Shown here: positions 53,896 through 63,945 of the stretch, one piece after another
Numbering within the stretch: position 1 is the first letter of the stretch
Layout: every line of letters begins with the position of its first letter
From: Neorhizobium sp. SOG26
GTDB taxonomy: Bacteria; Pseudomonadota; Alphaproteobacteria; Rhizobiales; Rhizobiaceae
Length of the DNA stretch: 64,000 bases
Direction of reading: 5' to 3'
NCBI RefSeq assembly: GCF_003491345.1
Contig: NZ_CP025512.1
Coordinates: 2,773,001-2,837,000, forward strand
Notes under the pieces: model-generated
What the model was told of the DNA's origin: nothing
The model's input: only the letters and a program-made list of their open reading frames with translations
The model's database searches: none
Program-made: the position numbers and the translations under genes

Positions 53896-54867
53896 TTACG
53901 AAAAAAGAATGGACGACAGGCGCCGACGGGCAGCAATCGTGGCCGGATCCTTCGGACCCCATACCTCGAAGAACTGCAGCAGCTGGCGACGGGCGCCATC
54001 ATCGTCGAAGGCCCGGTCCTTGCGCATGATCGTCAGCAGGTGATCTGCCGCCTGTTCCCGCTCTCCCTGGACGTTGAGGATCTTCGCAAGCTTCAGCCGC
54101 GCCTCGTGATCGTCCGGGTTGGCGTCGAGCTGCCGCTGCAGCGCAACGGGGTCACCCAGCTTGCGCGCTTCCTCGATCTGCTCGAGCTTCTTGGCCACAG
54201 CCTGCACCGCCGGATCCTTCGCAAGATCCTCGGGGAGCGAGCCCAGCATCTGGCTTGCGCGATCAGTGTCGCCGAGCGCGATCAGGCATTGCATCATGCC
54301 GGCCGCCGCCTTGGCGTTTTCCTGGTCGGCCTGAAGCACGGCGCCATAAAGCTGTGCCGCACCCTGAACGTCTCCATTGCCGAGCAGCGTTTCGGCTTCC
54401 GCCAAGACCGCTTCGATCTCGGCTGCCTGGTCGGCACCCGGAGGGCCGGCGAGCTTTTCGATGAACTGGCGGATCTGGCTCTCGGGCACGGCGCCCATGA
54501 AGCCATCGACCGGACGCCCGTCAACAAAGGCGATGACCGCCGGGATAGACTGGATGCCGAGCTGTCCGGGGATCGACGGATGGTCGTCGATGTTCATCTT
54601 GACCAGCTTGACCTGGCCCCTGCTCTCGCTGACCACCTTTTCGATCACCGGCGTCAATTGCTTGCACGGACCGCACCACGGCGCCCAGAAATCCACCAGC
54701 ACCGGCTGGCGACGCGATTCCTCAAGAACATCCTTGGTGAAGCCGGCTGTCGTCGTGTCCTTGATATAGCCGGCATCCGCAGCAGCCGCAGGCGCTCCGC
54801 CATAGCTGGCCGTGGCATTCATCTGCCCGCCATAGGAGCCCCCGTAGGGATTGTCTGTGCCGCTCAT
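53896..54867 (-). CDS. Thioredoxin-TPR co-chaperone CnoX/YbbN family
   Basis: A 323-residue protein: a Gly/Ala-rich leader (1-30), a thioredoxin domain with 'WAPWCGPCKQL' (C65, C68), and a C-terminal TPR region (about 150-320) with 'LLGNGDVQGAAQLYGAVLQ' and 'ARLKLAKILNVQGEREQAADHLL' (in parts). In E. coli the relative CnoX holds oxidised proteins for GroEL. An intact CxxC suggests that this version is also redox-active. The ATG at 54867 follows GGGAGAA. Confidence 0.9.
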   Translation of the reverse strand: MSGTDNPYGGSYGGQMNATASYGGAPAAAADAGYIKDTTTAGFTKDVLEESRRQPVLVDFWAPWCGPCKQLTPVIEKVVSESRGQVKLVKMNIDDHPSIPGQLGIQSIPAVIAFVDGRPVDGFMGAVPESQIRQFIEKLAGPPGADQAAEIEAVLAEAETLLGNGDVQGAAQLYGAVLQADQENAKAAAGMMQCLIALGDTDRASQMLGSLPEDLAKDPAVQAVAKKLEQIEEARKLGDPVALQRQLDANPDDHEARLKLAKILNVQGEREQAADHLLTIMRKDRAFDDDGARRQLLQFFEVWGPKDPATIAARRRLSSILFS

Positions 54868-54924
54868 GAATGTTCTCCCGAAGCGCTTGCTGTCATTGGC
54901 AATCTTGCTTGCAAAGATCGTATG

Positions 54925-55434
54925 TCAGTCCGTGACTTTCAAGACAAGCGGACGATGGCCGGTCGCCTCGAGAAAACGGATGAGGTCATCGCGACCGATC
55001 GATGTCGTGGCATCGTTGGAAAGCGGGTGTCCGTTGATGATGTCATGCTTCATCAGGTCTTCGTCCAGCACGAAGGTGACATTGTTGCCGGTATCGTTGA
55101 AGGCACCGAAGACGGTGACAGAGCCCGGCACGACGCCAAGATATTCCATCAGCTTTTCCGGGCGACCGAAGGAGACGCGGCTCGACGCACCAATCACCTT
55201 GTGCACCGTCTTGAGGTCGACCGTGGCGCGCTCCTCGACGGTCAGCACGAAGTACTGGTCCTTCTTGTCCTTGACGAAGAGGTTCTTCGTGTGGCCGCCG
55301 GGAATTTCGTCGCGCAGGCTTTCGGATTCCGACACGGTGAAGACCGGCGGATGGTTCTTGGTCGAATGCTGGATGTTGAGGCTGTCGAGGAACTGGAAAA
55401 GATCACTCGGCGTCTTGGGCAAAGAATCGGTCAT
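54925..55434 (-). CDS. Prolyl-tRNA editing (ProXp/YbaK-type) deacylase
   Basis: A 169-residue free-standing INS-like domain: 'LDSLNIQHSTKNHPPVFTV', 'GGHTKNLFVKDKKDQYFVLTV', 'ASSRVSFGRPEKLMEYLGVVPGSVTVFG' in parts. The lysine in 'HTKNLFVKD' is the conserved editing residue. Such proteins deacylate mischarged tRNA-Pro (Ala-tRNA-Pro for the PrdX/ProXp-ala branch). It is separate from prolyl-tRNA synthetase, which in alphaproteobacteria often lacks the editing insertion. Confidence 0.9.
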   Translation of the reverse strand: MTDSLPKTPSDLFQFLDSLNIQHSTKNHPPVFTVSESESLRDEIPGGHTKNLFVKDKKDQYFVLTVEERATVDLKTVHKVIGASSRVSFGRPEKLMEYLGVVPGSVTVFGAFNDTGNNVTFVLDEDLMKHDIINGHPLSNDATTSIGRDDLIRFLEATGHRPLVLKVTD

Positions 55435-55594
55435 GGGCAGTTGGGCTCTGGTTGAAGGCGTGCGGGACTATAGCCGGGCGCCCGGAACTGGCAAGCGAAG
55501 GCGATCCTGCCGGCATCAACAACAGCAAAATCCTTGCTTTGCAGGCGCTTTGCGAGGCCACGAATTTTTCTTCGCATCAAACGCAATTTTCCTG

Positions 55595-55623
55595 TTGCAT
55601 CTGAAAACGGTCTGGGCCATATA
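55595..55623 (+). promoter_or_regulatory. Sigma-70 promoter of the tRNA-Gly gene
   Basis: TTGCAT (55595-55600), a 17-bp spacer, and CATATA (55618-55623). The tRNA 5' end is about 64 bp beyond the expected start of transcription. Confidence 0.5.
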
Positions 55624-55693
55624 GCGCCCGTCGCCGGCAACGAGCCGACGGCGCCACGGTCTAGCGAACTACCCCAGACCGATGGATTGATGA

Positions 55694-55768
55694 GCGGGCG
55701 TAGCTCAGGGGTAGAGCACAACCTTGCCAAGGTTGGGGTCGGGCGTTCGAATCGCCTCGCCCGCTCCA
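55694..55768 (+). tRNA. tRNA-Gly (anticodon GCC)
   Basis: All four arms pair: acceptor GCGGGCG / CGCCCGC, D arm GCTC/GAGC, anticodon arm CAACC/GGTTG with loop TTGCCAA (anticodon GCC at 55726-55728), and T arm with TTCGAAT loop. CCA is encoded at 55766-55768. It reads GGC and GGU codons. Confidence 0.96.
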
Positions 55769-55928
55769 GTTTTCTCCCAGACAGAAAAACTGACAGAGCG
55801 ACCACCCAGCGTCCTTTCGCGAACGCACGGCGCAGCATTTCCCACCACCCCCAATCGCCTAGAGACGCCCGCGTGAGCGAGCGCCCTGCCGATCAGCCCT
55901 CAAGACAGGAAGACGCCAGGCGCCTCCC

Positions 55929-56954
55929 TCAGTTCTTCGAAAAGACGTAGTCCGTGTCCTGAACCAGCGTTTCGCCGGGGCGCAGCACGACGTTCGGGAA
56001 GCCTTCGTGGTTGATGGCATCGGGCCAGATCTGCGTTTCGAGGCAGAAGCCTGCGAATGGCCCGTAGCGACGTCCCTCGAGCCCCGGCACGGGGATCTGC
56101 GGGATCTTGAAGCCGGCATAACACTGGATGCCTGGCTCCGTCGTGCGCACTTCCATCGAGACGCCGGAATAGATGCTGCGCACCAGCGCCACAGAACGCT
56201 TCAAGACCCGGTTCTCCGACAGGCAATAATTGTGGTCGAACAGCACCTGGCTGCCGCCATCCTGGCGGTTCATCGGGCCCATTTCGCGCAGGTCGTAAGC
56301 CGTGCCCGCGACCGGCGTCAGCTTGCCGGTTGGCAACTGCTTCTCGTCGACCTCGACCAGATGGTCGGCGGCGATCATGATGTCGTGGGCGAGCGCATCC
56401 TCGCGACCGTCGAGGTTGAAATACGAGTGCTGGCAGATATTGGCGAGCGTCGGCTGGTCCGTCGTCGTCTCGTAGCGCACGGACAATCCGCCCTCCTCCT
56501 TCAATTGGTAGGTCGCCGTCACCGTGCAATTGCCGGGATAACCGGCGCGGCCGTCCGGATCGGTGATGCGCAGCACGACCTTGTCAGCGCCATGCTCGAC
56601 AATCGTCCAGTTGCTGCGCCCAAGCCCATCCGTGCCGCCATGCAGGTGGCCGATGCCCGGCTGGTTCATCTCCAGCTGGTACTGCTTGCCGTCCAGCGTG
56701 AAGCGACCGCCGGAGATGCGGTTGGCGCAACGGCCCGGGGTGGCGCCGAAATACTGCGAATGCACCGGATAGTCGTCGAAGTTCTCGAAGCCAAGCACCA
56801 GCGGCGGCTCATGGCCCTCGAGCCGCAAGTCCTGGATCACCGCACCCCAGGTAATGACATTGGCCGTCAGCCCGCCGCCGGTGAGCCTGACGCGATAGAC
56901 CGGCTCGCCCGTTTCCGTTTTGCCGAATAGCTCAAGATCCTCACCCGTCATCAC
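55929..56954 (-). CDS. galM: Aldose 1-epimerase (galactose mutarotase)
   Basis: A 341-residue beta-sandwich enzyme that interconverts alpha and beta anomers of galactose and other aldoses. The catalytic His is in 'NICQHSYFNLDG' and the Glu in 'FAGFCLETQIWPDA'; 'GATPGRCANRISGGRF' is the N-terminal family signature. Two ATG codons are adjacent at 56954 and 56951, after GGAGGGC. No other galactose gene is nearby. Confidence 0.93.
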   Translation of the reverse strand: MMTGEDLELFGKTETGEPVYRVRLTGGGLTANVITWGAVIQDLRLEGHEPPLVLGFENFDDYPVHSQYFGATPGRCANRISGGRFTLDGKQYQLEMNQPGIGHLHGGTDGLGRSNWTIVEHGADKVVLRITDPDGRAGYPGNCTVTATYQLKEEGGLSVRYETTTDQPTLANICQHSYFNLDGREDALAHDIMIAADHLVEVDEKQLPTGKLTPVAGTAYDLREMGPMNRQDGGSQVLFDHNYCLSENRVLKRSVALVRSIYSGVSMEVRTTEPGIQCYAGFKIPQIPVPGLEGRRYGPFAGFCLETQIWPDAINHEGFPNVVLRPGETLVQDTDYVFSKN

Positions 56955-57037
56955 ATGCCCTCCACCCGTGTTTTCGCGGCCAAACTGCGCGATTTGCGGA
57001 AAACCCGCAACGTCAGCGCCGCTTAATTTTTATCATG

Positions 57038-58219
57038 TCAGCGGGTCAGCACCCGCGTCGCCTGTTCCAGCCCGCCAAGCGTCAGCGGATACATGCGCTC
57101 GTCCATCAACTGCCGCATCAGCCCGATCGAGGTCGTGTAGCGCCAATGCTCATCCGGCACCGGATTGAGCCAGGCGCAGCGACGGAAGTGATCGGTGACA
57201 CGGCGCATCCACGCCGCTCCCGGCTCCTTGTTCCAGTGCTCGACAGACCCGCCGGGATGGGTAATCTCGCAGGGACTCATCGAGGCGTCGCCGACGAAGA
57301 TCACCCGGTAGTCGCTGCCATAGCTGCGGATCAGGTCCGTCGTCGCGATGCGCTCGGACCGGCGCCGGTTCTCCTTCCAGACCCCTTCATAGAGGCAATT
57401 GTGGAAGTAGAAATGCTCCATGTGCCGAAACTCGGCGCGCGCAGCGGAAAACAGTTCCTCGACGATGCGGATGTGGTCATCCATCGAGCCGCCGACATCA
57501 AAGAACATCAGCAGCTTCACGGCATTGCGCCGTTCGGGCCGTGTCTGGACGTCGAGATAACCATGCTCCGCGGTGGAGCGGATGGTGCCCGGCAGGTCAA
57601 ACTCCTCAGCGGCACCTTCTCGCACCCAGCGACGCAGGCGCTTCAGGGCGATCTTGATGTTGCGCGTGCCAAGCTCGACCGTATCGTCGAAATCGCGAAA
57701 CTCGCGTTTGTCCCACACCTTCACCGCCCGCCGATGGCGCGACGTCTTCTGCCCGATCCGCACGCCTTCCGGATTGTAGCCATAGGCGCCGAAGGGCGAA
57801 GTGCCGCCCGTGCCGATCCATTTGGAGCCGCCCTGGTGGCGCCCCTTCTGCTCTTCGAGCCGCTTCTTCAGCGTCTCCATGAGCTTCTCGAACCCCCTAA
57901 GTGATTCGACGAGCTTCTTTTCCTCGTCCGTCAGGTGCTTTTCGACAAGCTTGCGCAGCCACTCCTCCGGAAGCTCGGCCATATCGACACCCGGCGCTCC
58001 GGACACGGCTTCGACGCCGCGAAAATAGGAGGAGAACACCTGATCGAACCTGTCGATATGCCGCTCGTCCTTCACCAGCGCGGAGCGGGCGAGGAAATAG
58101 AAGGCTTCGACATCGAAATCTGCCAGGCCCTCTTCCAGCCCTTCGAGGAGCGCCAGAAATTCCCGCAGCGTCACGGGTATCTTCGCATCCCGAAGCTGAA
58201 GGAAAAACGGAATGAACAT
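57038..58219 (-). CDS. VWA-domain (CoxE-like) protein
   Basis: A 393-residue cytoplasmic protein with a von Willebrand A domain in the C-terminal half. The MIDAS motif is 'FFDVGGSMDDH' (DxGxS, D241-S245). The N-terminal half is helical and charged ('FLALLEGLEEGLADFDVEAF'), and the middle has 'GTGGTSPFGAYGYNPEGVRIG'. CoxE-like VWA proteins work with a MoxR AAA+ ATPase to insert metals or activate enzymes. A MoxR gene lies at 59349-60188, with metA between. It ends 9 bp upstream of the metA stop on the same strand, after metA, so metA and this gene may be co-transcribed. Confidence 0.9.
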   Translation of the reverse strand: MFIPFFLQLRDAKIPVTLREFLALLEGLEEGLADFDVEAFYFLARSALVKDERHIDRFDQVFSSYFRGVEAVSGAPGVDMAELPEEWLRKLVEKHLTDEEKKLVESLRGFEKLMETLKKRLEEQKGRHQGGSKWIGTGGTSPFGAYGYNPEGVRIGQKTSRHRRAVKVWDKREFRDFDDTVELGTRNIKIALKRLRRWVREGAAEEFDLPGTIRSTAEHGYLDVQTRPERRNAVKLLMFFDVGGSMDDHIRIVEELFSAARAEFRHMEHFYFHNCLYEGVWKENRRRSERIATTDLIRSYGSDYRVIFVGDASMSPCEITHPGGSVEHWNKEPGAAWMRRVTDHFRRCAWLNPVPDEHWRYTTSIGLMRQLMDERMYPLTLGGLEQATRVLTR

Positions 58220-58228
58220 GCGGCCGCC

Positions 58229-59149
58229 TTACTCCGTGCCGATCTTCTCCAGATCGTATGGCGTGGTCTGGTAGATCTCGTTGATCCAGTTGCCGAACAG
58301 AAGATGGGCATGGCTGCGCCAGCGGTTCAAGGGCGTCAGCGTGTCATCGTTATGCGGGAAATAGTCATGCGGCATCTTGATCGGGATGCCGGCATTGACG
58401 TCGCGGAAATATTCGTCGGCGAGCGAGGTGGAGTCGTATTCGACGTGGTTGAACATGTAGAGGCGTTTGCCGGCCTTCTCATGCACGAGGCAGATGCCCA
58501 TCTCGTCGGATTCCATCAGGATCTCGAGGTCGGGCACCTTTTCGACATCAGCGCGACGCACCTCGGTCCAGCGCGAAACGGGCACCTGGAAGTCGTCCGA
58601 AAAGCCGTTGAGATAGACGGATGACGGAGCAAGATTGCGGTGGCGGTACACGCCAAACGCCTTTTCCTTCAACTCGTATTTCGGCACGCCGTGAAAGTGG
58701 TAGATCGCCGCCATCGCGCCCCAACAGACATTCATGGTCGAATGCACGTTGGTGGCGGTCCAGTCGAAGATCTGCTTCATCTCATCCCAATAGGTGACCT
58801 CTTCGAAGGGAAGCGTTTCGATCGGCGCACCGGTAATGATGAAGCCGTCGAACTTCCGGTGCTTCACCTCGTCCCAGGTCTCATAAAACGACAGCAGATG
58901 CTCTTCAGAGGTGTTCTTGGCCTTGTGGCCGCCGACCCGGACGAGCGACAATTCCACCTGCAGCGGCGATGCTCCGACCAAACGCGCGATCTGGATCTCG
59001 GTCTTGATCTTGTTGGGCATGAGATTGAGAAGCCCGATCTGCAGCGGACGGATATCCTGCCGCACGGCGACAGTTTCGGTCATCACCCGCACCCCTTCCG
59101 AAACAAGGGTGCTGAAGGCGGGAAGCGTATCTGGAATCTTGATCGGCAT
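58229..59149 (-). CDS. metA: Homoserine O-acyltransferase MetA, predicted acetyl-CoA-specific
   Basis: A 306-residue enzyme for the first committed step of methionine synthesis. The nucleophile is C142 in '[10 protein letters not shown]', and 'FNHVEYD' holds the catalytic His and Glu. Residue 111 is Glu ('GAPIETLPF'); in this family Glu at 111 marks acetyl-CoA use and Gly marks succinyl-CoA use, so this is predicted to be an O-acetyltransferase despite the usual succinyltransferase label. I chose the ATG at 59149 (MPIKIPDTL). It is preceded by a SAM-II riboswitch and an intrinsic terminator. Confidence 0.95.
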   Translation of the reverse strand: MPIKIPDTLPAFSTLVSEGVRVMTETVAVRQDIRPLQIGLLNLMPNKIKTEIQIARLVGASPLQVELSLVRVGGHKAKNTSEEHLLSFYETWDEVKHRKFDGFIITGAPIETLPFEEVTYWDEMKQIFDWTATNVHSTMNVCWGAMAAIYHFHGVPKYELKEKAFGVYRHRNLAPSSVYLNGFSDDFQVPVSRWTEVRRADVEKVPDLEILMESDEMGICLVHEKAGKRLYMFNHVEYDSTSLADEYFRDVNAGIPIKMPHDYFPHNDDTLTPLNRWRSHAHLLFGNWINEIYQTTPYDLEKIGTE

Positions 59150-59160
59150 GGCTGAACCCA

Positions 59161-59199
59161 ACAAAAAATAAAACCGGCGGCGACGAAATCGCGACCGGT
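59161..59199 (-). terminator. Terminator between SAM-II riboswitch and metA
   Basis: ACCGG / CCGGT with an inner GCGA/TCGC stem, followed on the minus strand by TTTTATTTTTTG. It ends 12 bp before metA and is the likely expression platform of the riboswitch. Confidence 0.7.
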
Positions 59200-59234
59200 C
59201 CGGAAAAGGATGTACTGGGTGTCATCTTCTCGCG

Positions 59235-59288
59235 GCCCTTTAGCGACTTTTTTAACGTGGCTGCAAGCCGGCCGGCCAAATCACCACA
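59235..59288 (-). promoter_or_regulatory. SAM-II riboswitch of metA
   Basis: On the minus strand the core has GTGGTGATTTGG at its 5' end, CTTGCAGCCACG in the middle and GTCGCTAAAGGG at the 3' end, which are the conserved blocks of the SAM-II pseudoknot found before metA in alphaproteobacteria. GTGG pairs with CCAC to form P1 and the GCTAAAGGG block completes the pseudoknot. Bound SAM should lower metA expression. Confidence 0.92.
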
Positions 59289-59302
59289 AAACACAGCTGC
59301 TC

Positions 59303-59330
59303 AAATAAGCCTTGCTATCGCGCGCGTCAA
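59303..59330 (-). promoter_or_regulatory. Sigma-70 promoter of metA
   Basis: On the minus strand TTGACG (59330-59325), a 16-bp spacer, and TTATTT (59308-59303). Transcription would start about 8 bases before the SAM-II core. Confidence 0.55.
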
Positions 59331-59348
59331 TGGCAGCAAATTCGCCCC

Positions 59349-60188
59349 TTACCTCTCGCGCCTGGCCATGAACGCCATGCGCTCGAAAAGATGCACGTCC
59401 TGCTCGTTCTTCAACAGCGCGCCGTGCAGCTTGGGCAGGGCGTTCTTCGGGTCGGCGCGCAGATCCGCGGGATCGACGTCATCGGCGACGAGCAGCCGGA
59501 TCCAGTCGAGCGCTTCGGAGGTGGACGGCTTTTTCTTCAGCCCCGGCACCTCGCGGATCTCGTAGAACTGGTTGAGCGCATTGCGCACGAGCGCCTGCTT
59601 GATGCCCGGGTAATGCACCTCGATGATGCGCGCCAGCGTCTCGGCGTCGGGGAAGCGGATGTAGTGGAAGAAGCAGCGCCGCAGGAAGGCGTCCGGCAGT
59701 TCCTTTTCGTTGTTGGAGGTGATGATCACGATCGGCCGCACCTTGGCCTTCACCGTCTCGCCCGTTTCATAAACGTGGAACTCCATGCGATCGAGCTCCT
59801 GCAACAGATCGTTCGGGAACTCGATATCGGCCTTGTCGATCTCGTCGATCAGCAGCACGACCTTCTTGTCGGCGGCAAAGGCCTGCCACAGCTTGCCGCG
59901 GCGAATGTAGTTGGCGACATCATGGACCCGTTCATCGCCGAGCTGGCTGTCACGCAGGCGCGAAACGGCATCATATTCATAAAGCCCCTGCTGCGCCTTG
60001 GTGGTGGACTTGACGTTCCATTCGATGAGATCGACGCCGAGCGCTGCCGCCACCTGCCGCGCCAGTTCGGTCTTGCCTGTGCCCGGCTCGCCCTTGACGA
60101 GCAGCGGCCGCTCCAGCCGGATCGCGGCATTGACCGCGACCATCAGGTCCTTGTCGGCGATATAGTCGGCTGTACCCTCGAAATGCAT
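59349..60188 (-). CDS. MoxR-family AAA+ ATPase
   Basis: A 279-residue AAA+ ATPase. Walker A is 'GEPGTGKTE' (33-41), Walker B is 'VLLIDEIDKAD' (111-121), sensor 1 is in 'VIITSNNEKEL' and the arginine finger in 'PDAFLRRCFF'. MoxR ATPases act as chaperones with VWA proteins to mature metalloenzymes or complexes. The likely partner is the CoxE-like protein at 57038-58219. I chose the ATG at 60188 because the long upstream frame runs antisense to thiN. It is divergent from thiN. Confidence 0.92.
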   Translation of the reverse strand: MHFEGTADYIADKDLMVAVNAAIRLERPLLVKGEPGTGKTELARQVAAALGVDLIEWNVKSTTKAQQGLYEYDAVSRLRDSQLGDERVHDVANYIRRGKLWQAFAADKKVVLLIDEIDKADIEFPNDLLQELDRMEFHVYETGETVKAKVRPIVIITSNNEKELPDAFLRRCFFHYIRFPDAETLARIIEVHYPGIKQALVRNALNQFYEIREVPGLKKKPSTSEALDWIRLLVADDVDPADLRADPKNALPKLHGALLKNEQDVHLFERMAFMARRER

Positions 60189-60284
60189 GCGTGTGTCCTG
60201 CCATTCAAAAACTGGCTGCAAACTAGGGACTCGATTCTTCAGAGGCAAGCGCAAGCCGCTTTCCCTCCGCCCCCGCTTTACGCT

Positions 60285-60950
60285 ATGGGCATGGCCATGA
60301 TCGCATCCACCTTCACCATCCTGCTGGGCGGCAATCTCACCGTCACGGACCGCGTCAAAGCCGCGGTCGCGGGCAGCCGCTTCATTGCGGCAGACAGTGG
60401 CATGCGGCATGCGCTGGCCCTGGGGGTGATGCCTGAACTGTGGGTCGGCGACTTCGATTCTACCGACGATGATATGATCAAACGGTTCCCGCAGGTGGAG
60501 CGCAAGACCTATCCGCCCGCCAAGTCTGAAACCGATGGCGAGATCGCAACGGCGGAGGCGGTTGAAAGAGGCGCCCGCAAGCTCGTGTTCCTCGGCGCGC
60601 TCGGCGGCGAACGGAGCGACCACGCGCTCCAGCATCTGCTGCATGCAGTAAGCATGGCCGAGCAGGGCTTCGAGATTTCCCTCTCATCCGGCGAGGAGGA
60701 GGCCGTGCCCCTGATTGCCGGTGAAAGCCGCACGCTCGACCTTCCGGCCGGCGCCCTGTTTTCGGTCATCGGCTTTTCCAGGCTCGAAGGCCTCGACATC
60801 CAGGGAGCCCGTTATCCCCTTCAAGACTTCACGCTTCCCTTCGGCTCCTCGCGCACCGTTTCCAATGTTGCGGAAGGCCGGGTGGAACTCCATCTACGCA
60901 GCGGCAAGGCGATGATCCTCGCCCGCCCTCTTGATTTTACAGGAGCCTGA
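60285..60950 (+). CDS. thiN: Thiamine pyrophosphokinase
   Basis: A 221-residue enzyme that makes thiamine pyrophosphate from thiamine and ATP. 'ILLGGNLTVTDRV', 'FIAADSGMRHALALGVMPELWVGDFDS' (in parts) and 'GALGGERSDHALQ' are catalytic-domain segments; the C-terminal beta domain has 'FSVIGFSRLEGLDI'. In-frame ATG codons occur at 60285, 60291 and 60297 with no clear ribosome binding site. Its stop is 1 bp before the uup-like TTG start. A TPP riboswitch lies 3 kb downstream. Confidence 0.9.
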   Translation: MGMAMIASTFTILLGGNLTVTDRVKAAVAGSRFIAADSGMRHALALGVMPELWVGDFDSTDDDMIKRFPQVERKTYPPAKSETDGEIATAEAVERGARKLVFLGALGGERSDHALQHLLHAVSMAEQGFEISLSSGEEEAVPLIAGESRTLDLPAGALFSVIGFSRLEGLDIQGARYPLQDFTLPFGSSRTVSNVAEGRVELHLRSGKAMILARPLDFTGA

Positions 60951-60951
60951 T

Positions 60952-62772
<1,821 letters not shown>

Positions 62773-62829
62773 ATTCAGATTTCGTTAGGCTTAACAAATA
62801 GTTACGCACAGAAATATTTGTCGCAAGCC

Positions 62830-62855
62830 GGAACAACTCTGTCCCGCACGCCGTT
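62830..62855 (+). promoter_or_regulatory. EcfG-type (general stress) promoter
   Basis: GGAAC (62830-62834), a 17-bp spacer, and CGTT (62852-62855). This is the consensus for the EcfG/RpoE2 sigma factor of alphaproteobacteria. The start codon of the receiver gene is 76 bp downstream. Confidence 0.65.
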
Positions 62856-62931
62856 CGATGTGCAGGAAAAGGCCGAAACATCACGTTGAGACTTCGGCAG
62901 TTTCACAACCCTGAACGGATGGGGACGTCTC

Positions 62932-63384
62932 ATGCTGACAAATGTAATGCGTAGTCGGCTGGCCAGTGAAGCGATGAACCAGCGCGTATTGATCGTCGAG
63001 GACGAGTTCCTAATTGCCCTCGATGTCGCTGAAACGGTTGAGGGCATGGGCCTGCAGGTCGCAGGTTTCGCAAGTGGACGCAAACATGCCATGACCCTCG
63101 GCGCCCATGCGGATATAGCCCTTGTCGACGTCAACCTTTCCGACGGCCGTACCGGCCCGGAGATCGGACGCGAACTGGCGCAGGAATATGGCGTCACCGT
63201 CATCTTCATGACAGGCAACCCGGAAGACGTTGAGGATGGCGTCGATGGTCCTCTCGGCGTGCTGACCAAGCCGGTCATGCCCGAGGTGGTGGAACGGACG
63301 ATCGATTATGCGATTGCCAACCGCCTGGGCGGCATGGCCGTCGTGCCGCGCGAACTTCGGGTTTTCCCGCAGAGCAGGCACTGA
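62932..63384 (+). CDS. Single-domain response regulator
   Basis: A 150-residue protein that is only a CheY-like receiver. D25 and E24 in 'IVEDEFL', the phospho-acceptor D66 in 'IALVDVNLSDG', T94 in 'IFMTGNPED' and K113 in 'VLTKPV' are all present. There is no output domain. The ATG at 62932 has GGGG 8 bases upstream; a second ATG at 62974 is possible. An EcfG-type promoter lies upstream, so it is probably a general-stress gene. Confidence 0.88.
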   Translation: MLTNVMRSRLASEAMNQRVLIVEDEFLIALDVAETVEGMGLQVAGFASGRKHAMTLGAHADIALVDVNLSDGRTGPEIGRELAQEYGVTVIFMTGNPEDVEDGVDGPLGVLTKPVMPEVVERTIDYAIANRLGGMAVVPRELRVFPQSRH

Positions 63385-63440
63385 TCATCCGCAAGCGTCG
63401 AAAATAAATCGGCGACCGCTGTCGGCTGGACCACCCCTCG

Positions 63441-63483
63441 CTCGTCCTTGGGCCATGCACCAAACGCATCATCCAAGGACGAG
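63441..63483 (+). promoter_or_regulatory. 11-bp inverted repeat covering part of the ribosome binding site
   Basis: CTCGTCCTTGG (63441-63451) and CCAAGGACGAG (63473-63483) are perfect complements with a 21-nt loop. The 3' arm includes the first three bases of the GAGGAG ribosome binding site (63481-63486) of the next gene. In RNA this would hide part of the site. Confidence 0.6.
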
Positions 63484-63492
63484 GAGACAGAC

Positions 63493-63891
63493 ATGCGGAT
63501 GATTTTTGTAAACCTGCCGGTTGCCGATCTTGAAGGCGCCACGCGTTTCTACACAGCGCTCGGCTTCACCCGAAACCCGGACTTCTCCGACGATACGGCA
63601 AGCTGCATGATCGTCAGCGAGCAGATCTACGTGATGCTGCTGACCCACGAGAAGTTCAAGGGCTTCATCAATGGTGAGATCAGCGACGCCAGGACATCCA
63701 CGCAGGTGCTGAACTGCCTTTCCGCCAGCAGCCGAGCAGAAGTCGACGACTTCAAGAAGAAGGCGCTTGCCGCCGGCGGCAGCGAATGGAAGCCGAACAT
63801 GGAGTTCGGTCCCATGTACGGCTGCTCCTTCCAGGATCCTGATGGCCACGTCTGGGAGATCATGTACATGGACATGGGTGCGGCGGCCTGA
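63493..63891 (+). CDS. VOC-family (glyoxalase/dioxygenase fold) protein
   Basis: A 132-residue VOC protein: 'MIFVNLPVADLEGATRFYTALGF', in parts, opens the fold and 'FQDPDGHVWEIMYMD' closes it. The first metal position, usually His or Glu in strand 1, is Asn here ('FVNLPV'), so it may not be a metal enzyme of the glyoxalase I type. The ATG at 63493 follows GAGGAG, part of which lies in a hairpin. The function is unknown. Confidence 0.88.
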   Translation: MRMIFVNLPVADLEGATRFYTALGFTRNPDFSDDTASCMIVSEQIYVMLLTHEKFKGFINGEISDARTSTQVLNCLSASSRAEVDDFKKKALAAGGSEWKPNMEFGPMYGCSFQDPDGHVWEIMYMDMGAAA

Positions 63892-63945
63892 GCTACCCAT
63901 CTCGCTCTTGCCAGTTTCTCCCTCTGCCAGTAAATCTTGTTCCGC

